Positions 21,370-34,933 are shown, numbered from the stretch's first letter. The stretch is 64,000 nt of DNA from Oxytricha trifallax (GCA_000711775.1 ARYC01000394.1:1-64000), one strand, 5' to 3'. Notes: generated from the letters alone by a model not told the origin. Program-made: numbers and translations.

Positions 21370-22884
21370 TAACAAATACAGCAATTTGCAGTGAGTCAGA
21401 TGCATAATGATTAATAGTTTCATCTGTACTTAAAGCATTAATCTTGATTTAAGCGTAGCTCATACTGTACTCTGAACAATTTTTTAAGAACTCAAATTCA
21501 AGGGGAGTTTAAAATTTATTGTGACTCAAATTTATGTTCTTACATAAATAGTTAAAACTATTTGTTAAGTTACTGCTGATCCTTAAAGAGACAATTGTTA
21601 ATTCTAATTTAAGCAATAGAAAATTTTCAAAATGTGATAGAGAATAAAAAGTCAGTATAAGAGCTTTCCAAAATGCTATTACTACTAGGGAACATTATTA
21701 ATGACATTTTGGGAATGCTGACAATCAATTTCATTTTCTTAATTCCAAAACAGCAAATGAAAGTACAAGCATTTTAAAATCATATAATAAGAGTTTATGA
21801 TATTTATAATTTCCCAAATTATCTCCAAATTAATTCTTATAATTATAAAAAGAAAGGTTTAATTGAGGAAAATAATATTTTTAAATCTAATTATCTAAAA
21901 AATATGCTATAATAAATTTAATAAATACCTCTATAATTAATCTAGACTTTTGATATCTTTACATTGATTATTCCCTTTAAACCTAATATATTCAAATATG
22001 CAGTATTTAAAAATAATTTATATATATATTTTTGGATTTATAGAATATATTTCATGAAATCTGTTGTAAAAGGAAGATAAGGTAAAAATTATTTATATCA
22101 AAGATTTTATAATGATTTTTTCTATTCAAAATTGGAGTTCTGATAAATTTTTTCCAAAATCAAATCTACTAATTTATAATTAAAACTTTTTTTATATAGA
22201 TACATATTTCATAAATCTATGATGTTTCTTTAAATTCTTTAGACTGTATGAGCAAGTTATTATTTTTGCAGCTTCAGTTTTTTTTTGTTAAGTTTATGGA
22301 TAATATAATTGATTTTTCCTTCTATTTTAGCATTTATTTGCATACTATTGTTCGATACTTTTTAATTATTAAAATTAACTTACTTTATTCTATAATTATT
22401 CAAATTAGCATACTATATTTTAAAAATTATCTTCATAATCTTTCTTTCAATTTTTGAATAGATTAAATTTAATTGAGATTAATTTTTTTCTTCTCACAAT
22501 CGTAATTTAGCCTAATAATAACAAAATTTATATTTTAGAATTAAAGTTTATTTGGTTAATAAATAAAGCTTATAACTTATGATTTCTTATTAAAATATGA
22601 GAATTTTCTTTGAAATTTATAGCTTTTAACTGATTCTACAGTTCCCTTAAGTGTTGTTTTTAATTTTGTGTGACATAATAAGAACTTTAACTTAGTGATT
22701 GAGAAAATTAAATATCAGAAAGCTTATAATTAATTAATTAATAAAAATATTTGCAAATTTATAAAATGTTTTTTAAAATTAGTTTAATTATTTACAACTT
22801 AAGAAAATTATTAAAAGCAATTTTAATTAAAATTTTAAGCGTAGTTTTTTAATCAAGATTCATTTTATAATGTTTTTTTCTAAT
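21370..22884. other. AT-rich spacer between TBE copies 2 and 3
   Basis: No gene, repeat or GC island that I can support. Open stretches such as 22248-22457 are of biased Leu/Ile/Phe/Tyr composition and are expected by chance. Confidence 0.5.
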
Positions 22885-23009
22885 AGTTATATCCCAAAAC
22901 CCTTAAAATATTTATATAAGTGCTTTGGGTATGAGATAGAAAACGCAGGTTTTATGTAGATTTAATATATATTTAATGCATTTTAGTTTTTTATATTCAA
23001 TTGAATTTC

Positions 23010-24300
23010 ATCTGTTTGTCTTTGTTGCACCTCTTTAATCATGTTCTCTCTCTATTGAGGCTAAAGTATGCCGTTGCTGATTGCCTGGAATAGGAGGATG
23101 CTCTCACGATTATCATTTTTACTATACTTTTATTTCTTCGCATATATATTATTACTTTGTATGCTTATGAGTTAAACTTATTAATAGTTTTTCATGCTTT
23201 GTGCTATTGTAGCCATGCTATCCATATAGCTTTATAATATAATACCAGGTACTGCCCAAACATCCCACCAAACTAAGCTATTGTTCTACTTTTATCTGAT
23301 TGGGAAGTATCCTGGTTACTAAGAATCTTAGCCTAAATTCTTATCGTGAAGCTCTATTGGAATGAAAAATTTCTTTAAAGAGCAGAGGTTTAGCATTACA
23401 TTTAGAGATTTCAAATCTCTTTGAACTAATCCAAGTTTATGCAACTCTTTGACCCCTTTTATCATTTTTAAAAGTATTATTTAAATAATCTGGGTATCTG
23501 TTATGATCAAGATAGTTTCTAAGAGTCATTTTAAGTTTCTTTCTTCATAGTACGATGAACCAAACCTAAAATAGCACTATCAAGATTGAGCAAGTTCTTA
23601 TAATCTCTTATTTTAGCCTCTTTTGGAACCATATATTCGTGAGCAAATTCATTCCGGTTTTACCCATTTTATATAAGATAACTAAAAGAGTATACCTTGT
23701 ATGAAAAATCATAAAAAAATAATAGTTTTTCCTTATTAATACGCTTGAAAGTAAGTTATTATCTATACAGTTGCCAGGGTAAACTGCATTAAATGCAGGA
23801 ATATACATAGCTTTATTTTAGAATTATGCTAAAAGGGTATAGCATGCTGTTTAAAACATTAGTTCATGCCAATTCTGTCTCTTGAGTCTATCCTACTACT
23901 CTTTTAAGACTCAAGAATATTAGTTTTACTTTTGTGCGTACATATCTTTTTAGTCTCTTTATTTACATCAAGTCTTTTATGAGGTGGTGCTTTTACATAT
24001 GCTTCATAATTTTGGCTGAGTGGTTTAAGATGTTCTTACAAGTAGAACATTAATATCGGCCATCGACTTTAAAGTGCATTAAATATGTTTTATCTCTACC
24101 AGAGTGTATCTCTTTAAAGTGTCTTTCAAAAATGATTCTTATGAGAAGAAACTTTCGCACTCTTAGAATAAAATTTGACTTTTCAATTAATTTCTGTTCT
24201 TGTAGCTCTATTGTTCTTCGAATGCTGTTTAAACTATCTTATCTGCACTCAGCTTTTTTATTAAATTTTAGTAAAGACTTATGCTTTAAACTTTATAGCT
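23010..24300 (-). pseudogene. TBE zinc-finger/kinase remnant
   Basis: Minus-strand pieces include a C2H2 finger (YQCSTCKNILNHSAKIMKHM, near 24030) and the kinase catalytic loop as VQRDLKSLNVMLN (near 23420), where HRD has become QRD and KPEN has become KSLN. Several frame changes separate them. Same position and strand as in the intact layout. Confidence 0.65.
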
Positions 24301-24917
24301 TTACCTCTCTTTCATTATAAATAATATATGACTTTTATGTTTAACCTAAAGCTAAGCTATTATTATTAATTGTCAAGAGAAACTGATTTTTTATTTAAGA
24401 TAGCAGCCATGTGTAAATTCAAATATATATTTATATTATCAAGCTATTATAACCTCTCAAAATATAATAACTGTATATAAGAATTGGATCTGCAATAATA
24501 ATGGTTTGAATTTTTGTTTAAGTGATCAATTTCTTTCTATGTTTATAACTATTATTTTTCAAATTTGTATCCTTAATAATTTTTATTTTACCTTAAACTA
24601 TGATAAAATTGAGGTTGGTATTGAATGAGATTGGAACCTTTCCATTAAAACTTCATTAATTTAAAATTTTTACTAATTAATTTTGATACTTTTAAATTAG
24701 GAGCAATTGAAAATAAACAAATTTAATACAAATACTAATAAAGTTAAAACAATTTTAGTACTAATATAATAGATCTAATTGATAAAATGGATCTCCTCTC
24801 ATAAGTTCATTGCAGCTTCTACAAAAATTCTTCTTGTATCTTTGCAAGGTTTACTTCCAATAAGATGCCTATATTTAATATTGATAAAATAGAATAGAAT
24901 ATGAAAAAATTAATATG

Positions 24918-24944
24918 TAATATATATATATATATATACTGGCA
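24918..24944. repeat. (TA)n microsatellite
   Basis: A run of about 12 TA units within TBE copy 3. Confidence 0.8.
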
Positions 24945-25559
24945 TCACTTTAGTATTTCTATATTTTATTTGATTAATAAATGAAAAATGGAATTATTAA
25001 GAGACTTTTGTAGTTATAATACAAATTTATTAATTTTGAGCTATTAATTAAGGATTTATTATTTTATATTAATTGTTTTCCTAAATCATTTGTTACTCAG
25101 TGAAGAGCAAATCTTTGATAAATAATTCGGTTTATTGTATATTCTCAAGAATAGAACATATAGATTAAATCAATGAGTGATTTTTTGCGCACAAAGATAA
25201 CTTAAAATCAATAAAAATGAAAAAAAAACAAGGTTTTGATTAGCTATTAGTTATATTTTTAAACTACTTAGTGTTTTTAGTTAATCATAGCAAAATTAAT
25301 TATTTTTTTCACGTTTAATCAGCAGAATGATAAAAACCATTTAGAGAGGTTTTATAAAAAACTGAATGTAAAAATTCCATCTTAATTATTATCTATAATA
25401 TTCTAAATATATTACGTTAAACAAATTAATTTCTACAACTTTTTAATTTCAAAAATTCATGATCGATAGTAAGATTTTAAAAAATAGGATCCAGAAGTCT
25501 ATAAATTAAAATTTGAAATTCGTTAACAGGAGAAGAAACAAATATAATCAATTATTGTT

Positions 25560-26355
25560 GCAATTAAAAATTTTGAGACTCAAGAAATGATCTCAAGATT
25601 AAAAAGCAAGATGATATCTATCAATACCTCACTCAACATGGTAATAATACAATTTATACTTAAACAAATATTATAGTTGGCTTATTTCTTCCAACAATGG
25701 AAGATACCGAATGTCATTCTAAAAGCTATACTCTGTGAATTGAAAAATGCTTTCAAAATCCAAGATATTTAGTTAGTAAAAAAACAAAACTACCCAGAGC
25801 TTTATGTCACTTATCCTTAAAATGATGCCATGAAAGATGAAGAGCTGGTTGTTTACCTTCCTACTAAATAAAAACTCACTAAAAGCTTCCAGAAAGGAGT
25901 AACTTCTTTGATGATCAATATAATTTAAAAGAAAGTTATTTTAGAGTAATCATACAAGAAGTTTACAAGAAAAGTTACTCGATTTCTCCTGATTAGAAGA
26001 AAAAGATGCAAGACATAATAATAATAACATACGACTCCTGGCACGCAGAGCTTAAGAATCATCCTTACCTCTCTAATGAGCTTTGATTCATAAATTTGAA
26101 GGGAAACCTGGAACTGGTATATTTTTTAATAAAATAGAATGAATTGGGTCACAGAGAGAGAAAGTCATAGAAAATAAATTAAGTGAGCAAGAGACTTTAT
26201 CAAGATGTCTGAAAGCCAGATGAATTGAACATTGATTCTGGTGCTGGCTCTAAGAAAAGAAAAATTTGTCTTAGTTAAAAAGGAAAATGAATAAAGGAAA
26301 GGGAAGCAGAATCTATTTAACAGTCCGTTTAAAATGTGAACTAATTCATTCATTT
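25560..26355 (+). pseudogene. TBE 22-kDa remnant
   Basis: Homology is visible as DDIYQYLTQHG and, 15 codons on, GLFLPTMEDTEC (matching GLYRYLVQQG and GLFLPTQEGT of copy 1), then LVVYLPTKQKLTKS and a basic C-terminus with GAGSKKRK. Frame changes and TGA codons interrupt it. Copy 1 and copy 3 both read straight through the stretch between YL-Q and FLPT, so no intron is needed there. Confidence 0.65.
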
Positions 26356-26369
26356 AAGTTTAATACTTA

Positions 26370-27260
26370 TTTATAAACATTCATTCTTTCTATTCTTGCA
26401 CAAACTGTTGTTTATATATGCTTACATTCTTGCAGCTACTCTGAATCAAGTCAACTCTATTTAAAAGGCAAGACATTCATTAAGTGATATAGCAGCAGTA
26501 TTTTAAAGCGAATCTTTATTTAACTCCAGATAATTCTATTCCATTAAATTGTGGGATATAAGAAACGTTATACAGAGGAGTTATTTTTAAATTTTATAGA
26601 CTTTCTTAGACTTCTTAGACCACAAAGATATGATCTTTGAATTGCTGTATTTATCTAAGAATAAGTAAGAACTCTATATACTACTCTCGCTTAATATATC
26701 GAGGATGAATGACATAAGTTTTTAATCCTAAAAATTCCCAAATATTTGCTATAATAATAGAGCAACAAAGAGCAACAACCTTTACTTTTCAAACACAGAC
26801 GTCTATATTATCATACCTTTTATACCATGACTTCTCAATGAAGAAGTTGAAGATAAACATAGCACCATTAGCGTGAATGAAGTTAATGTTTTTATCAATA
26901 GCTCTCTATATAATCATAATGGCACTGTAAAATCAATCACTCTCTTCAATCTGTTGAAATTATTAAAAGTAATACCATAAAATCACAGTTCACTGGTCAA
27001 GTGGGAGTTGAGCCAAATACTTTAAAGTCTTTGAGCCGAAGAGGTAGTCAATATGAATCTGAGAGCTTTAATTTTTTTGCAGGATCTTATTAAGAGTCAG
27101 AAATTAAATGCAAAGCAGCTAACATGCAATGATGCCTAAAAGTTGACGCTCTCTAGCACGAAAGCTTTGCTATTGCTGTCAAACTAAGGACTGATTTATA
27201 TGAATACTTTTACCATACCTACTAAGCTTACGTATTTATTCTAAATAATCTTGATCATAT
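26370..27260 (-). pseudogene. TBE transposase remnant
   Basis: On the minus strand only short blocks resemble the transposase (for example around 26500-26640, and HNLMEQ matching PQFNGIE out of frame). The region of the second catalytic Asp is no longer recognisable and several indels are present. Identified mainly by position between the 22-kDa remnant and the right TIR. Confidence 0.55.
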
Positions 27261-27387
27261 AAATAAACTCTTATTTTTGCTGAATTCTATTTTTCATATT
27301 GCAAATTGGCTTAATTTCTCTACTAACCTCATTTAGACCCTAAAAATCAAAGCACTTGTTAAACTTCTGAAGGGGTTTGGAGTTTTA

Positions 27388-28107
27388 TTCTACAAATCTT
27401 ATACTAATATTTTTAATAATTAAAATCCAATATTATCAATAAATTTATGGCATGTTATTTTTAATAAGTTAAAAGCCTTGTAATTAAACTAATATGGAGT
27501 TAAATTTTTATATTACTATATCTAGACTTTATTAGATATAATTATTGCTCAATTTATTATTAATTTTTAATGCTTAATAATAGAATTCGTTTTTTTATAT
27601 ATATATATAATAAAACCATTTCGTAAAAATATTGAATATATTTAATTTAAACAAAAGTAAAAAGTTGTGGGAAAAAGTTATCTAGTTTAAATAAATAAAA
27701 AAAATTTAATCATTAAAAAAAAGGTCTTGTATTTATTAATTTAATTTTAAATTTGAAGCTAAGATATTGGCAGCTTGATTTATTTTTGGTATCATATATT
27801 TTAAAGATAATAATTATAGTTATATCTGCGAACACTAATCTCAGATTTTTTTGTTTAATACATTTCATTAAAATTAAAATCTTGCCTTATCCTATAATCT
27901 AATCTTAAAAGTGTATGCAATTATATTAAGTGTATATAGTTCAAACATCAATAAAATTCCGGTTACTCTAATACAATTCAACTAATTATTAAGATAGTTA
28001 ATCTACTAATAATTTATTTATCTAAATTTCAGTTAAATGATTTAAATTAGTATTATTTTATTATCAATAAAATAATCTTAGATTATATTATTTTATTAAA
28101 TTAAAAA
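27388..28107. other. AT-rich spacer
   Basis: No supported feature. Contains an AT microsatellite near 27596-27610. Confidence 0.5.
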
Positions 28108-28745
28108 GTTGATTGCTGGGTAAGGTACCAATCTCAGTAAAAAATCTCACTCAGACTATCTAATAGAGCTATTTATTACACTAAGGCCTATGAGTGTAGG
28201 TAAGGGGTTGCTAGGTGTACTGCATATAGAGCCAGTCGGCAGGGTTCAATCAGCCTGTTTTGCACTCAGGCTTGAGTGGCAGGTCCTAGGACTTCCCTGC
28301 ATAAGATTAGCTTCCTAGGGGTGTGTTCAGCTTCCTAGGTAATAGAGAGCAGGATGAAGGTGGTGCTCAGTCTTCAACAGGAGAGATGAAAGCCATTGAA
28401 ATCAATAAAAATTTTCTCCCACACCAGGTCAGGTTAATGAAGCTACCACAGGGAAAGGACAGAGACTACATTCTCAGCAGAAGTGGGACTGGAAAAGAGT
28501 TTTGACATATTCCTCCTTAATTTCTTACAGGAAGCAGATCTCTGCGAAAAGTACTCTCTGCCGCTAGTTGCTCAGAAATGCAGCTAGCATTTAGGGGCTC
28601 TTATTTCTTATGCATATCGGTTTGGAGAGAAGCAAAATGGGGGCGAATTTGTTATTCAGAGTTTTTTGTCTTCAAGATTGCCACGTAACGGATTGACACG
28701 TTACCTCACTCAGATACGTCTACATCACGACTAAGATTGATGATT
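28108..28745. other. GC-rich island of unknown nature
   Basis: About 640 bp with near-even base composition sit in DNA that is otherwise about 75-80% A/T; the borders are abrupt on both sides. On the plus strand a frame at 28323-28505 reads EQDEGGAQSSTGEMKAIEIN... to TGA, and a second long frame follows from about 28530 after TTTCTTACAG, which looks like an intron 3' end. AGCTTCCTAGG is repeated (28309 and 28329) and CACGTAACG/CACGTTACC occur as an imperfect inverted pair (28682, 28698). I recognise no protein or RNA family. Candidates are coding MDSs of an unusual gene, a foreign insertion, or an RNA gene. Confidence 0.4.
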
Positions 28746-29133
28746 TTATTTTATTATTAAACAGTGTTATGATAGAATTAATTTTTAGATTACTCATAAA
28801 CTACTTAATTATTTCAATTCAAGAATTTAACAAATATTAATTTATTTTAATAAAAATTAGATTAAAAAGTTTTAAAATCAACAGAATTCTTTATTTTATC
28901 GATTAAATTAAAGAATATCTTATTCTCTATAAAGAGTTAATCATATTCTTAAAGCTCTATTATATGCTGCATACCTACTACTAAATTTGATCAAAATATT
29001 GGTTGTTATTTTTTTTGTATTAAAATGATTAACTTTAAAGAATGATGGCATTCTGCTTTAGCGTTATAAATAAAAAAAAGCTTTAAATAAGGCGACACTA
29101 CTTTTCAAAATATTTTTTCTTGATTAATGACTA

Positions 29134-29386
29134 AATGAGTTGATCTCAATTAATATTGTTTTTCACTATTTGATGCTTAACTTAATCACCAGCATATTAG
29201 TGACGTATAAGAGCTAATTGGCATGGCAATTAATGAAGTTAAACTCATAAACCCCAAAATCTTAATAAAGTTACCTCTATTTAAACTCTTTGTCCTCGAA
29301 ACTTTGATATTAAAACCCTCAGAATCCTCACTCAGTCAATGTAGAAACAGAACTTGTGATGTTTGGCTATGATCAGAGGGTGATGA
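29134..29386 (+). CDS. Coding island, Leu-rich protein fragment
   Basis: A plus-strand frame of about 84 codons ends at TGA 29384-29386: DLNQYCFSLFDAQLN... then ILIKLPLFKLFVLETLILKP. The next 90 bp read in another frame as LKSVSKLLRLQYLSLLNG. Spaced Leu residues resemble leucine-rich repeats, but I would not assign the family on this alone. G/C is raised compared with the flanks. Probably one or two precursor segments of a macronuclear gene. Confidence 0.4.
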
Positions 29387-29479
29387 AAACCTCAAATCAG
29401 TCTCAAAGCTGTTGAGATTGCAGTATCTATCTTTACTCAATGGTTGCTATAACAACATGATCGTGAGTGAAAAATATTT

Positions 29480-30755
29480 TGGTATTATATTAATATGCCA
29501 AGAAAAATAAATAAAATAATTCATAGAAATAAAAGTAAATAATATTAATTATATAATTTATTTATTAATTTTATTTATTCATGATGGTACGTAAAAGAAA
29601 TGCAATATATTTTTTGAAAATTTCATTTAAACTTTATTCTTAAAAATGTCAGAAGTAAAAAAATCCAAATTAATATTTAAAAGTATGCGATTGAGTTTCT
29701 GCTGTGAAATGCAATTAAATCAAATCATAATTTATAAATTAAAAGTGGAGGAGGGAATTTCCCGCCCAGTTATATATTATAAAAATATTAATGGATGTTT
29801 CCGCAAGTAAAATTTTTAATTTTTTTTAATTTTATATTTCGTTAATTATTCTTTCTAACAATAAGTAACAGTTTAATTGTATTTTGACAAACATGATTTT
29901 TTAAATATTTTAGCCTATATCAACTGATATTTTTATTTTTTATAATTAAACTTTATTTTATACTAATCAAATGCATTTTGATTTTTGTTAGAATTAATAC
30001 TTTTAATTCGAATTCTATTTATATTTATGCAACGTTATTCAGAGTTATAAATTAAACAACTACTCGACCATATTTTTTTAAAGATATTAAATGATGTTTA
30101 ATATATCCCCTAAAATGTTATTGTCTGAGTAAATAATCTTAGTATAGTTTTATGGAAATTTCATGAAATTTATATTAAAAAAATTACTTGCCAGGAAACT
30201 TCTACCCTTATAAGTATCATTGGTTTTCAACGAGGCTTTTACATCTACTATTAAAAATTCCCCATAAAATGTAATTCGTGTTAAAAAATGAAATGCCTTA
30301 AAGAAGATACTCTCTATTAAATTATAAATATTTTAGATTGTTTAAGAATTATGAATTTAAGTTTGGAAAAAATAATCTTTTTGAAGTCTCTAAATTGTCT
30401 AAGTAGTTTTTTGTAGCTTAGTAAAGTGCTTCGAACTATGATATACAAATACCGGCAATATTTTGCGTATATTCGATTTAGCTATTCAGAGGAGAATTTC
30501 AAATAATTATTTGAGTTTCTTTGTATTTACAATAAACTCTCATATAATTAATATAAGAGAGATTGCCTAGCTTGAAAATAGATCAAGGATGGCGTAATAT
30601 ACTTCAACGAGAATATGTGTGAAATTTATTAAATCATCCATATTGCTTTAACCGCATATAAGATACAGGAAAGAATCCATTTAGGTCTGTGTGAGATTCT
30701 AAGAATCTTATCAAATGTCAAAAGTCTATTGGAATATGTTTAGAGCTTTACAGTA
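29480..30755. other. AT-rich stretch, nothing assigned
   Basis: Very AT-rich with no supported gene. A short inverted match (GGAGGGAATTTCCCGCCC region, about 29749) is the only GC-raised spot. Confidence 0.4.
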
Positions 30756-31171
30756 TTGTAGGAATACATTTGATTTGGGAAAATAAATTAATAATTAATT
30801 AATAATAAATTAAATTCGTGGCAGTTAACTTTCTTGAAACCCTGACAATATGGTACTTGTTCGATAGAGAATTCAAAATTAGCTCGACTTTACTATTGGC
30901 GGTACCCTCTATCGCATCCCTGAAGCGAGATAACACGACTTTAATTTTTAGTGATTTGTTTAGTTGATTTTAATGGTCAAATTAAAATAGATTTATCTCG
31001 CTTCAGAGATGCGATAGAGGGGTACCGCCAATAGTAAAGTCCAGCTAATTTTGAATTCTCTATCGAACAAGTACCATATTGTCAGGGTTTCAAGAAAGTT
31101 AACTGCCACGAATTTAATTTATTATTAATTAATTATTAATTTATTTTCCCAAATCAAATGTATTCCTACAA
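30756..31171. mobile_element. 416-bp palindromic MITE, family A copy 1
   Basis: Arms begin TTGTAGGAATACATTTGA and are mirrored to 31171; TA flanks both ends (30754-30755 and 31172-31173). Arms are about 180 bp and nearly perfect, with GGTACC and TATCGCATC motifs. No ORF. A second copy lies at 38926-39330. Confidence 0.9.
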
Positions 31172-32864
31172 TAATAGGGTTCCTTAAGTAGTTCATAAAG
31201 AATTTTATAAAGTTCAATGATTAATAAATAAAATAACTTTTAATTAAGCTATTTCGAATTATAATAAAAAAATTGATAATATTTAAAGAATAATTATAGT
31301 TTAATAAAAGTTTAATTAAAATTGATTTAAATAATGATATTGACAGCTATATATATTCAACTATTATTCAAAATTATCTGAGTTTCAAATATGCATTTAA
31401 TTACAATCAAATACATTTAATTTAAATTTAATATTCCTTCAAAAATAATTTTACCTTACTCTTTTTATTAGAAAATATGATTATAAAACGTTAAAAAATG
31501 ATTAGAAAATCATTTCTCAAATAATCCTTTGATCATCCTATTCATTTTATTATTATTCAAATCAGTATATTTTTTGCCTGAATAAATTAATTGCTTTCAA
31601 TTGAAGATATTTAATCTTAAAAAGTGTTCTATTACGTTTTTAAAAATGAAAATTTATAACAAATAAGTTGGTTGTTCATTATATTTCTACAATGATCACT
31701 AAAAATTTAATATTTTCTTTCACGAATTTTGAAATATATTTAATTAATTTAATTATAAAGTTCATCAATATTACATGATTATAAAAAAAGCATGTTTATA
31801 ATCGGCTTATTAATGCATTTGTAATGAAAACTACTATAGTTTAATATATTTAAATCTTATCTTAAGTTATATTTTTCCAGATAATATATTATCTGATACT
31901 TTAGGCTTTAAAAGATTATATAATAATCCATTTATTTATTAAGCATAAATTCAATTAATAATGAAAACTATCAAAAATAACTAAAAGCAAAATTTTTAAT
32001 GTCTTTTAAATTGGGATTTAGAAAATTGATCTTAATTGATCATGCAAAATAATTTATTTAAAATTAATCAAGGTGCCAAGTCATAATTATAATTTAGCAA
32101 AAACTTTAGCTAAATTCAAAATATTTCAATAAATAGACTCATTTACAAATAAGTAATTTGTAAATTTAAAAATGAAATTTCCTAGATTTATCGAATATAT
32201 CACGAAGTAGTTATATTTTATAATAATGAAAATGGAAGTTAACAAATTTTTGAATTATAAGATTTCTTTTAGTAATCTATAAAAATAAAATTTATGATTT
32301 TTAAAAAGTAAATATTATCAAATAAGAGATTAAGTCAAATAGACCAAGAGAAAGTGTATTATCCCACAAGATAATTGATATTCACAAAATCATCATAATC
32401 TGATTGATACAAATACAAGAAATTATAAAAGCAAAAGCTTAAGAAATGATGATTTTATAGAGTTGGTTAACAAGAACCACTCGTAATTAGTATATCAACT
32501 TAGTATTTAAACAAAAGATTAGGGAAATTAAAGTTAAAATAATTAACTACATGTTAGATCAAAGTTATTTCTCTTGCCAACCCTCATTTTTTCGTTCTTC
32601 AATTGTCTTTAATCTTCTCTTATTTCTTAATGAATGTCGTTCTATGTAAAAGCAAATTTTCTTGAGGAAGTGTTTTTGTCTTTTTTATTATCTCATTTCA
32701 TCATATTATTTAAGTTGTCTCTGACTCATAAGAAAATCCAGCTTATTTTATCTTCGTTATCTTTATTTTATTCATTTTCAGACATTAATATAGTGAATTA
32801 ATTTTAATATTTATGATAAATAAGTGAAATAATTTAATATGAATTCTTAATATTTGAATAAGAA
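31172..32864. other. AT-rich stretch, nothing assigned
   Basis: No supported gene or repeat; composition is extremely AT-rich. Confidence 0.4.
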
Positions 32865-33245
32865 TAGTGAATTAGTGAATTAGAGAAATTAATTAAAAGA
32901 GATTAAAATTTAATTGGAGATCTCTAATATATTAAATATCTCAACTGAAGGTAATCATTAATACTTACCTGGGATTTTTATACTAAATAGGGACCCATCA
33001 TTAAGATGGTCGACAGAATATTCTTTTTTTTTTTGAAATTTTTCTATCTTTTTTTTCCCAATTTTTTTTCCAAAACCCATTAGGGCCAACTTCTGAAAAT
33101 TTTGTACATCTTTTATGTAGGTTTTTAGATATCGACTGAAAGGGTTAGCTATATGTGATTCTAAAAAATTTTTTTTTCTCCATTTTTTTTCAGCCAAGTC
33201 CGACCCCCCTCGTTGCTCGCTCCGCTCGCATTCCCAGGTAAGTAT
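32865..33245 (-). repeat. Dispersed repeat, family C copy 1
   Basis: Matches the reverse complement of 63035-63410 over most of its length: the TTGGAGATCTCTAATATATTAA block, then a GGGACCCATC block, and a GC-rich end with CGAGGGGGGTCGGAC and GCGAGCGGAGCGAG. The GC-rich end contains repeated CGAGCG-like words. Both ends carry TTACCTGG-like sequence (32964 and 33233). Probably a non-autonomous element. Confidence 0.7.
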
Positions 33246-33421
33246 TTAAGAATACTTAATTTTATTAAAAAGAAATGTCTAAAGTAGAATACCTAGTCAT
33301 CTCTTCAGGAATCTTCATAGATATCTCCATCTGCATTAATGAATTTCCCGTTTTCCTCGTATTTCTGCTGCCGTGTGTTATTTCAACTTAAATTTAATTG
33401 CCCAGTTAATGGGGTAGACAT

Positions 33422-33685
33422 AAAACCCCATGAGTCAATTAAGAAAAAAGATTAGGAAATAAGTAGAATTAAATTTAAATTATATTATTACTGGCGCAAA
33501 TTAATTAACTTTTGGCTTATCATTAAAACCATTGGCGCGATTAATTATCTCTATAAATTAAACCAATCATGGTGTGTAAATTTGATTTTGCTCTAATTAT
33601 ATTTAATTTTAGCCAATAATAATATAATTTTAATTTAATTCTTCTTATCTCCTAATCTTCATTCTTTATTTACTCATGGGGTTTA
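33422..33685. mobile_element. About 264-bp MITE, family B copy 1
   Basis: Inverted ends AAACCCCATGAGT at about 33423 and its mirror at 33673-33684. Arms extend through AAGATTAGGA. The interior has GGCGCAAATTAATTAACT and its partial mirror. A copy with better ends is at 55417-55685. Confidence 0.8.
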
Positions 33686-34149
33686 ACTGTTTAAATAAAT
33701 CAATGATACTAAAATTTTAACTTACAAAAAATGAATGCATGCTTAACGCCACCATCTTGATATCATATTAATATAGCCATTTTAATACTAAAATTTAAAT
33801 ATTTTCATTTAAGTTTTAAGTGTCTACTATGTCAACTATACCACACTAATTTTACTGATTTTCTATAATGACGATGTCATCTGAGTGAGCCTATAATTTA
33901 TTTTTTTTGAAGTTTTTGGACTTGTCCAGTAATTTTTGAGAAACATGAGTTTTCCGAACTTCTTGAGTTGAAATTGTCTCTTTAATTGTAACTACTTAGC
34001 TCTTTTCTACATTGATTTTACTAATTGCTCTCTTATAAATATTCAAGATAAATTGTTTAAATTGTATATTTAGTCTTAATAATCAATGTTTTTGAAAATA
34101 AGCTGAATTTAAATTAAAAATATATCAATAATATTATAAAAAAATGCTT

Positions 34150-34350
34150 CATTTATCATCCTCCTCTCCCTCATCATCATTTTGATTTCGTGGTTGACTA
34201 TTGTCTGCTTTTTGTGGCGCCCCATGTGAAGCTCATCTTTTGACACCTCTAGTTTTCGTATGTGGGATCATTAAAATAAAAAATTTCAAAATAGCTTTTC
34301 TGTTACTTACATTTTAAGTGAGTGCAACAGCTACATCAGTCTGTATTGCT
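34150..34350 (-). CDS. Probable gene 3' end with acidic tail
   Basis: On the minus strand a frame ends in NDDEGEEDDK followed by TGA near 34155, preceded by SHGAPQKADNSQPRNQ. Upstream the frame meets TGA at about 34233, so an intron or an IES junction must lie there; an alternative frame (SHIRKLEVSKDELHMGR) is open across it. G/C is raised. Unknown function. Confidence 0.3.
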
Positions 34351-34732
34351 ATTTTTGCTATTTAATTTTGATTATTATTAATATATTATTAATTTAATCT
34401 TAGTTTATTTAAAAAATTCTTTTATCTTTTAGTTTCTAATTATATGGATACAATTTTTTAATTTTGCTGCCTGTTAACTCTGTTGATAGTCCCTATTTAT
34501 TATATTAATTATTGCTTTATATTAAATTATTTCTTTCCTCGTTTATATCTTTTAAATTATAACTGAGATTACTATCTTTCAAAATAATAAATAATAATTA
34601 ACTCACATCGTGATCTCAAGGACCACCAAGTATAAAGTAAGTGTTAAAATAATATACCCTTTTGTATCTAGGAACGGTCTGGTTAGCTACTTCATACAAT
34701 TTTTATTAGACTTTGAGTGTGCGTCTGGTTAT

Positions 34733-34933
34733 TCACAACCAACCTGACTAAAGTGATTCTTTTACTAGAAGTTTTTCTTGCTGTTTCACGATTTCTTTCC
34801 ATTCGTTACTGATTTCTTTATCTTTTGAGGCAGTCTTCCAGACGCCACTGGGTTACAAGATATTTAGTCCAAGTTCTTTCTATTACGAGTCATGGGTTTG
34901 GGAGCTATGTTTCAAGAAGTCTTAAGTAATCAT
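34733..34933 (-). CDS. Coding island, 66-aa frame, unknown
   Basis: ATG 34933-34931 to TGA 34735-34733, read with TAA/TAG as Gln. The C-terminal half (WKTASKDKEISNEWKEI) is charged and helical-looking. A second frame over 34890-34980 (KPSKSESQHSWMKHDYL) is also protein-like, so a segment junction may lie within. It faces the same way as the frame at 35100-35444 and may belong to the same gene. Confidence 0.35.

Larger units (their letters stand above)
22885..27387. mobile_element. TBE copy 3, strongly decayed
   Basis: Left end ATCCCAAAACCCTT (about 22890) and right end GAAGGGGTTTGGAGTTTTA (27369-27387) are diverged C4A4 termini. Both are followed internally by AAGTGCTTTG at the same distance, so they are the TIR pair. 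Between them lie, in TBE order and orientation, a zinc-finger/kinase remnant (-), a 22-kDa remnant (+) and a transposase remnant (-). Length about 4.5 kb. Divergence from copy 1 is the highest of the three. Confidence 0.8.

Noticed and set aside
29230..29260. A solo transposon end (CATAAACCCCAAAATC)
   Set aside because: It lies inside a protein-like frame (LINPKILIKLP) and has no mirrored partner nearby.
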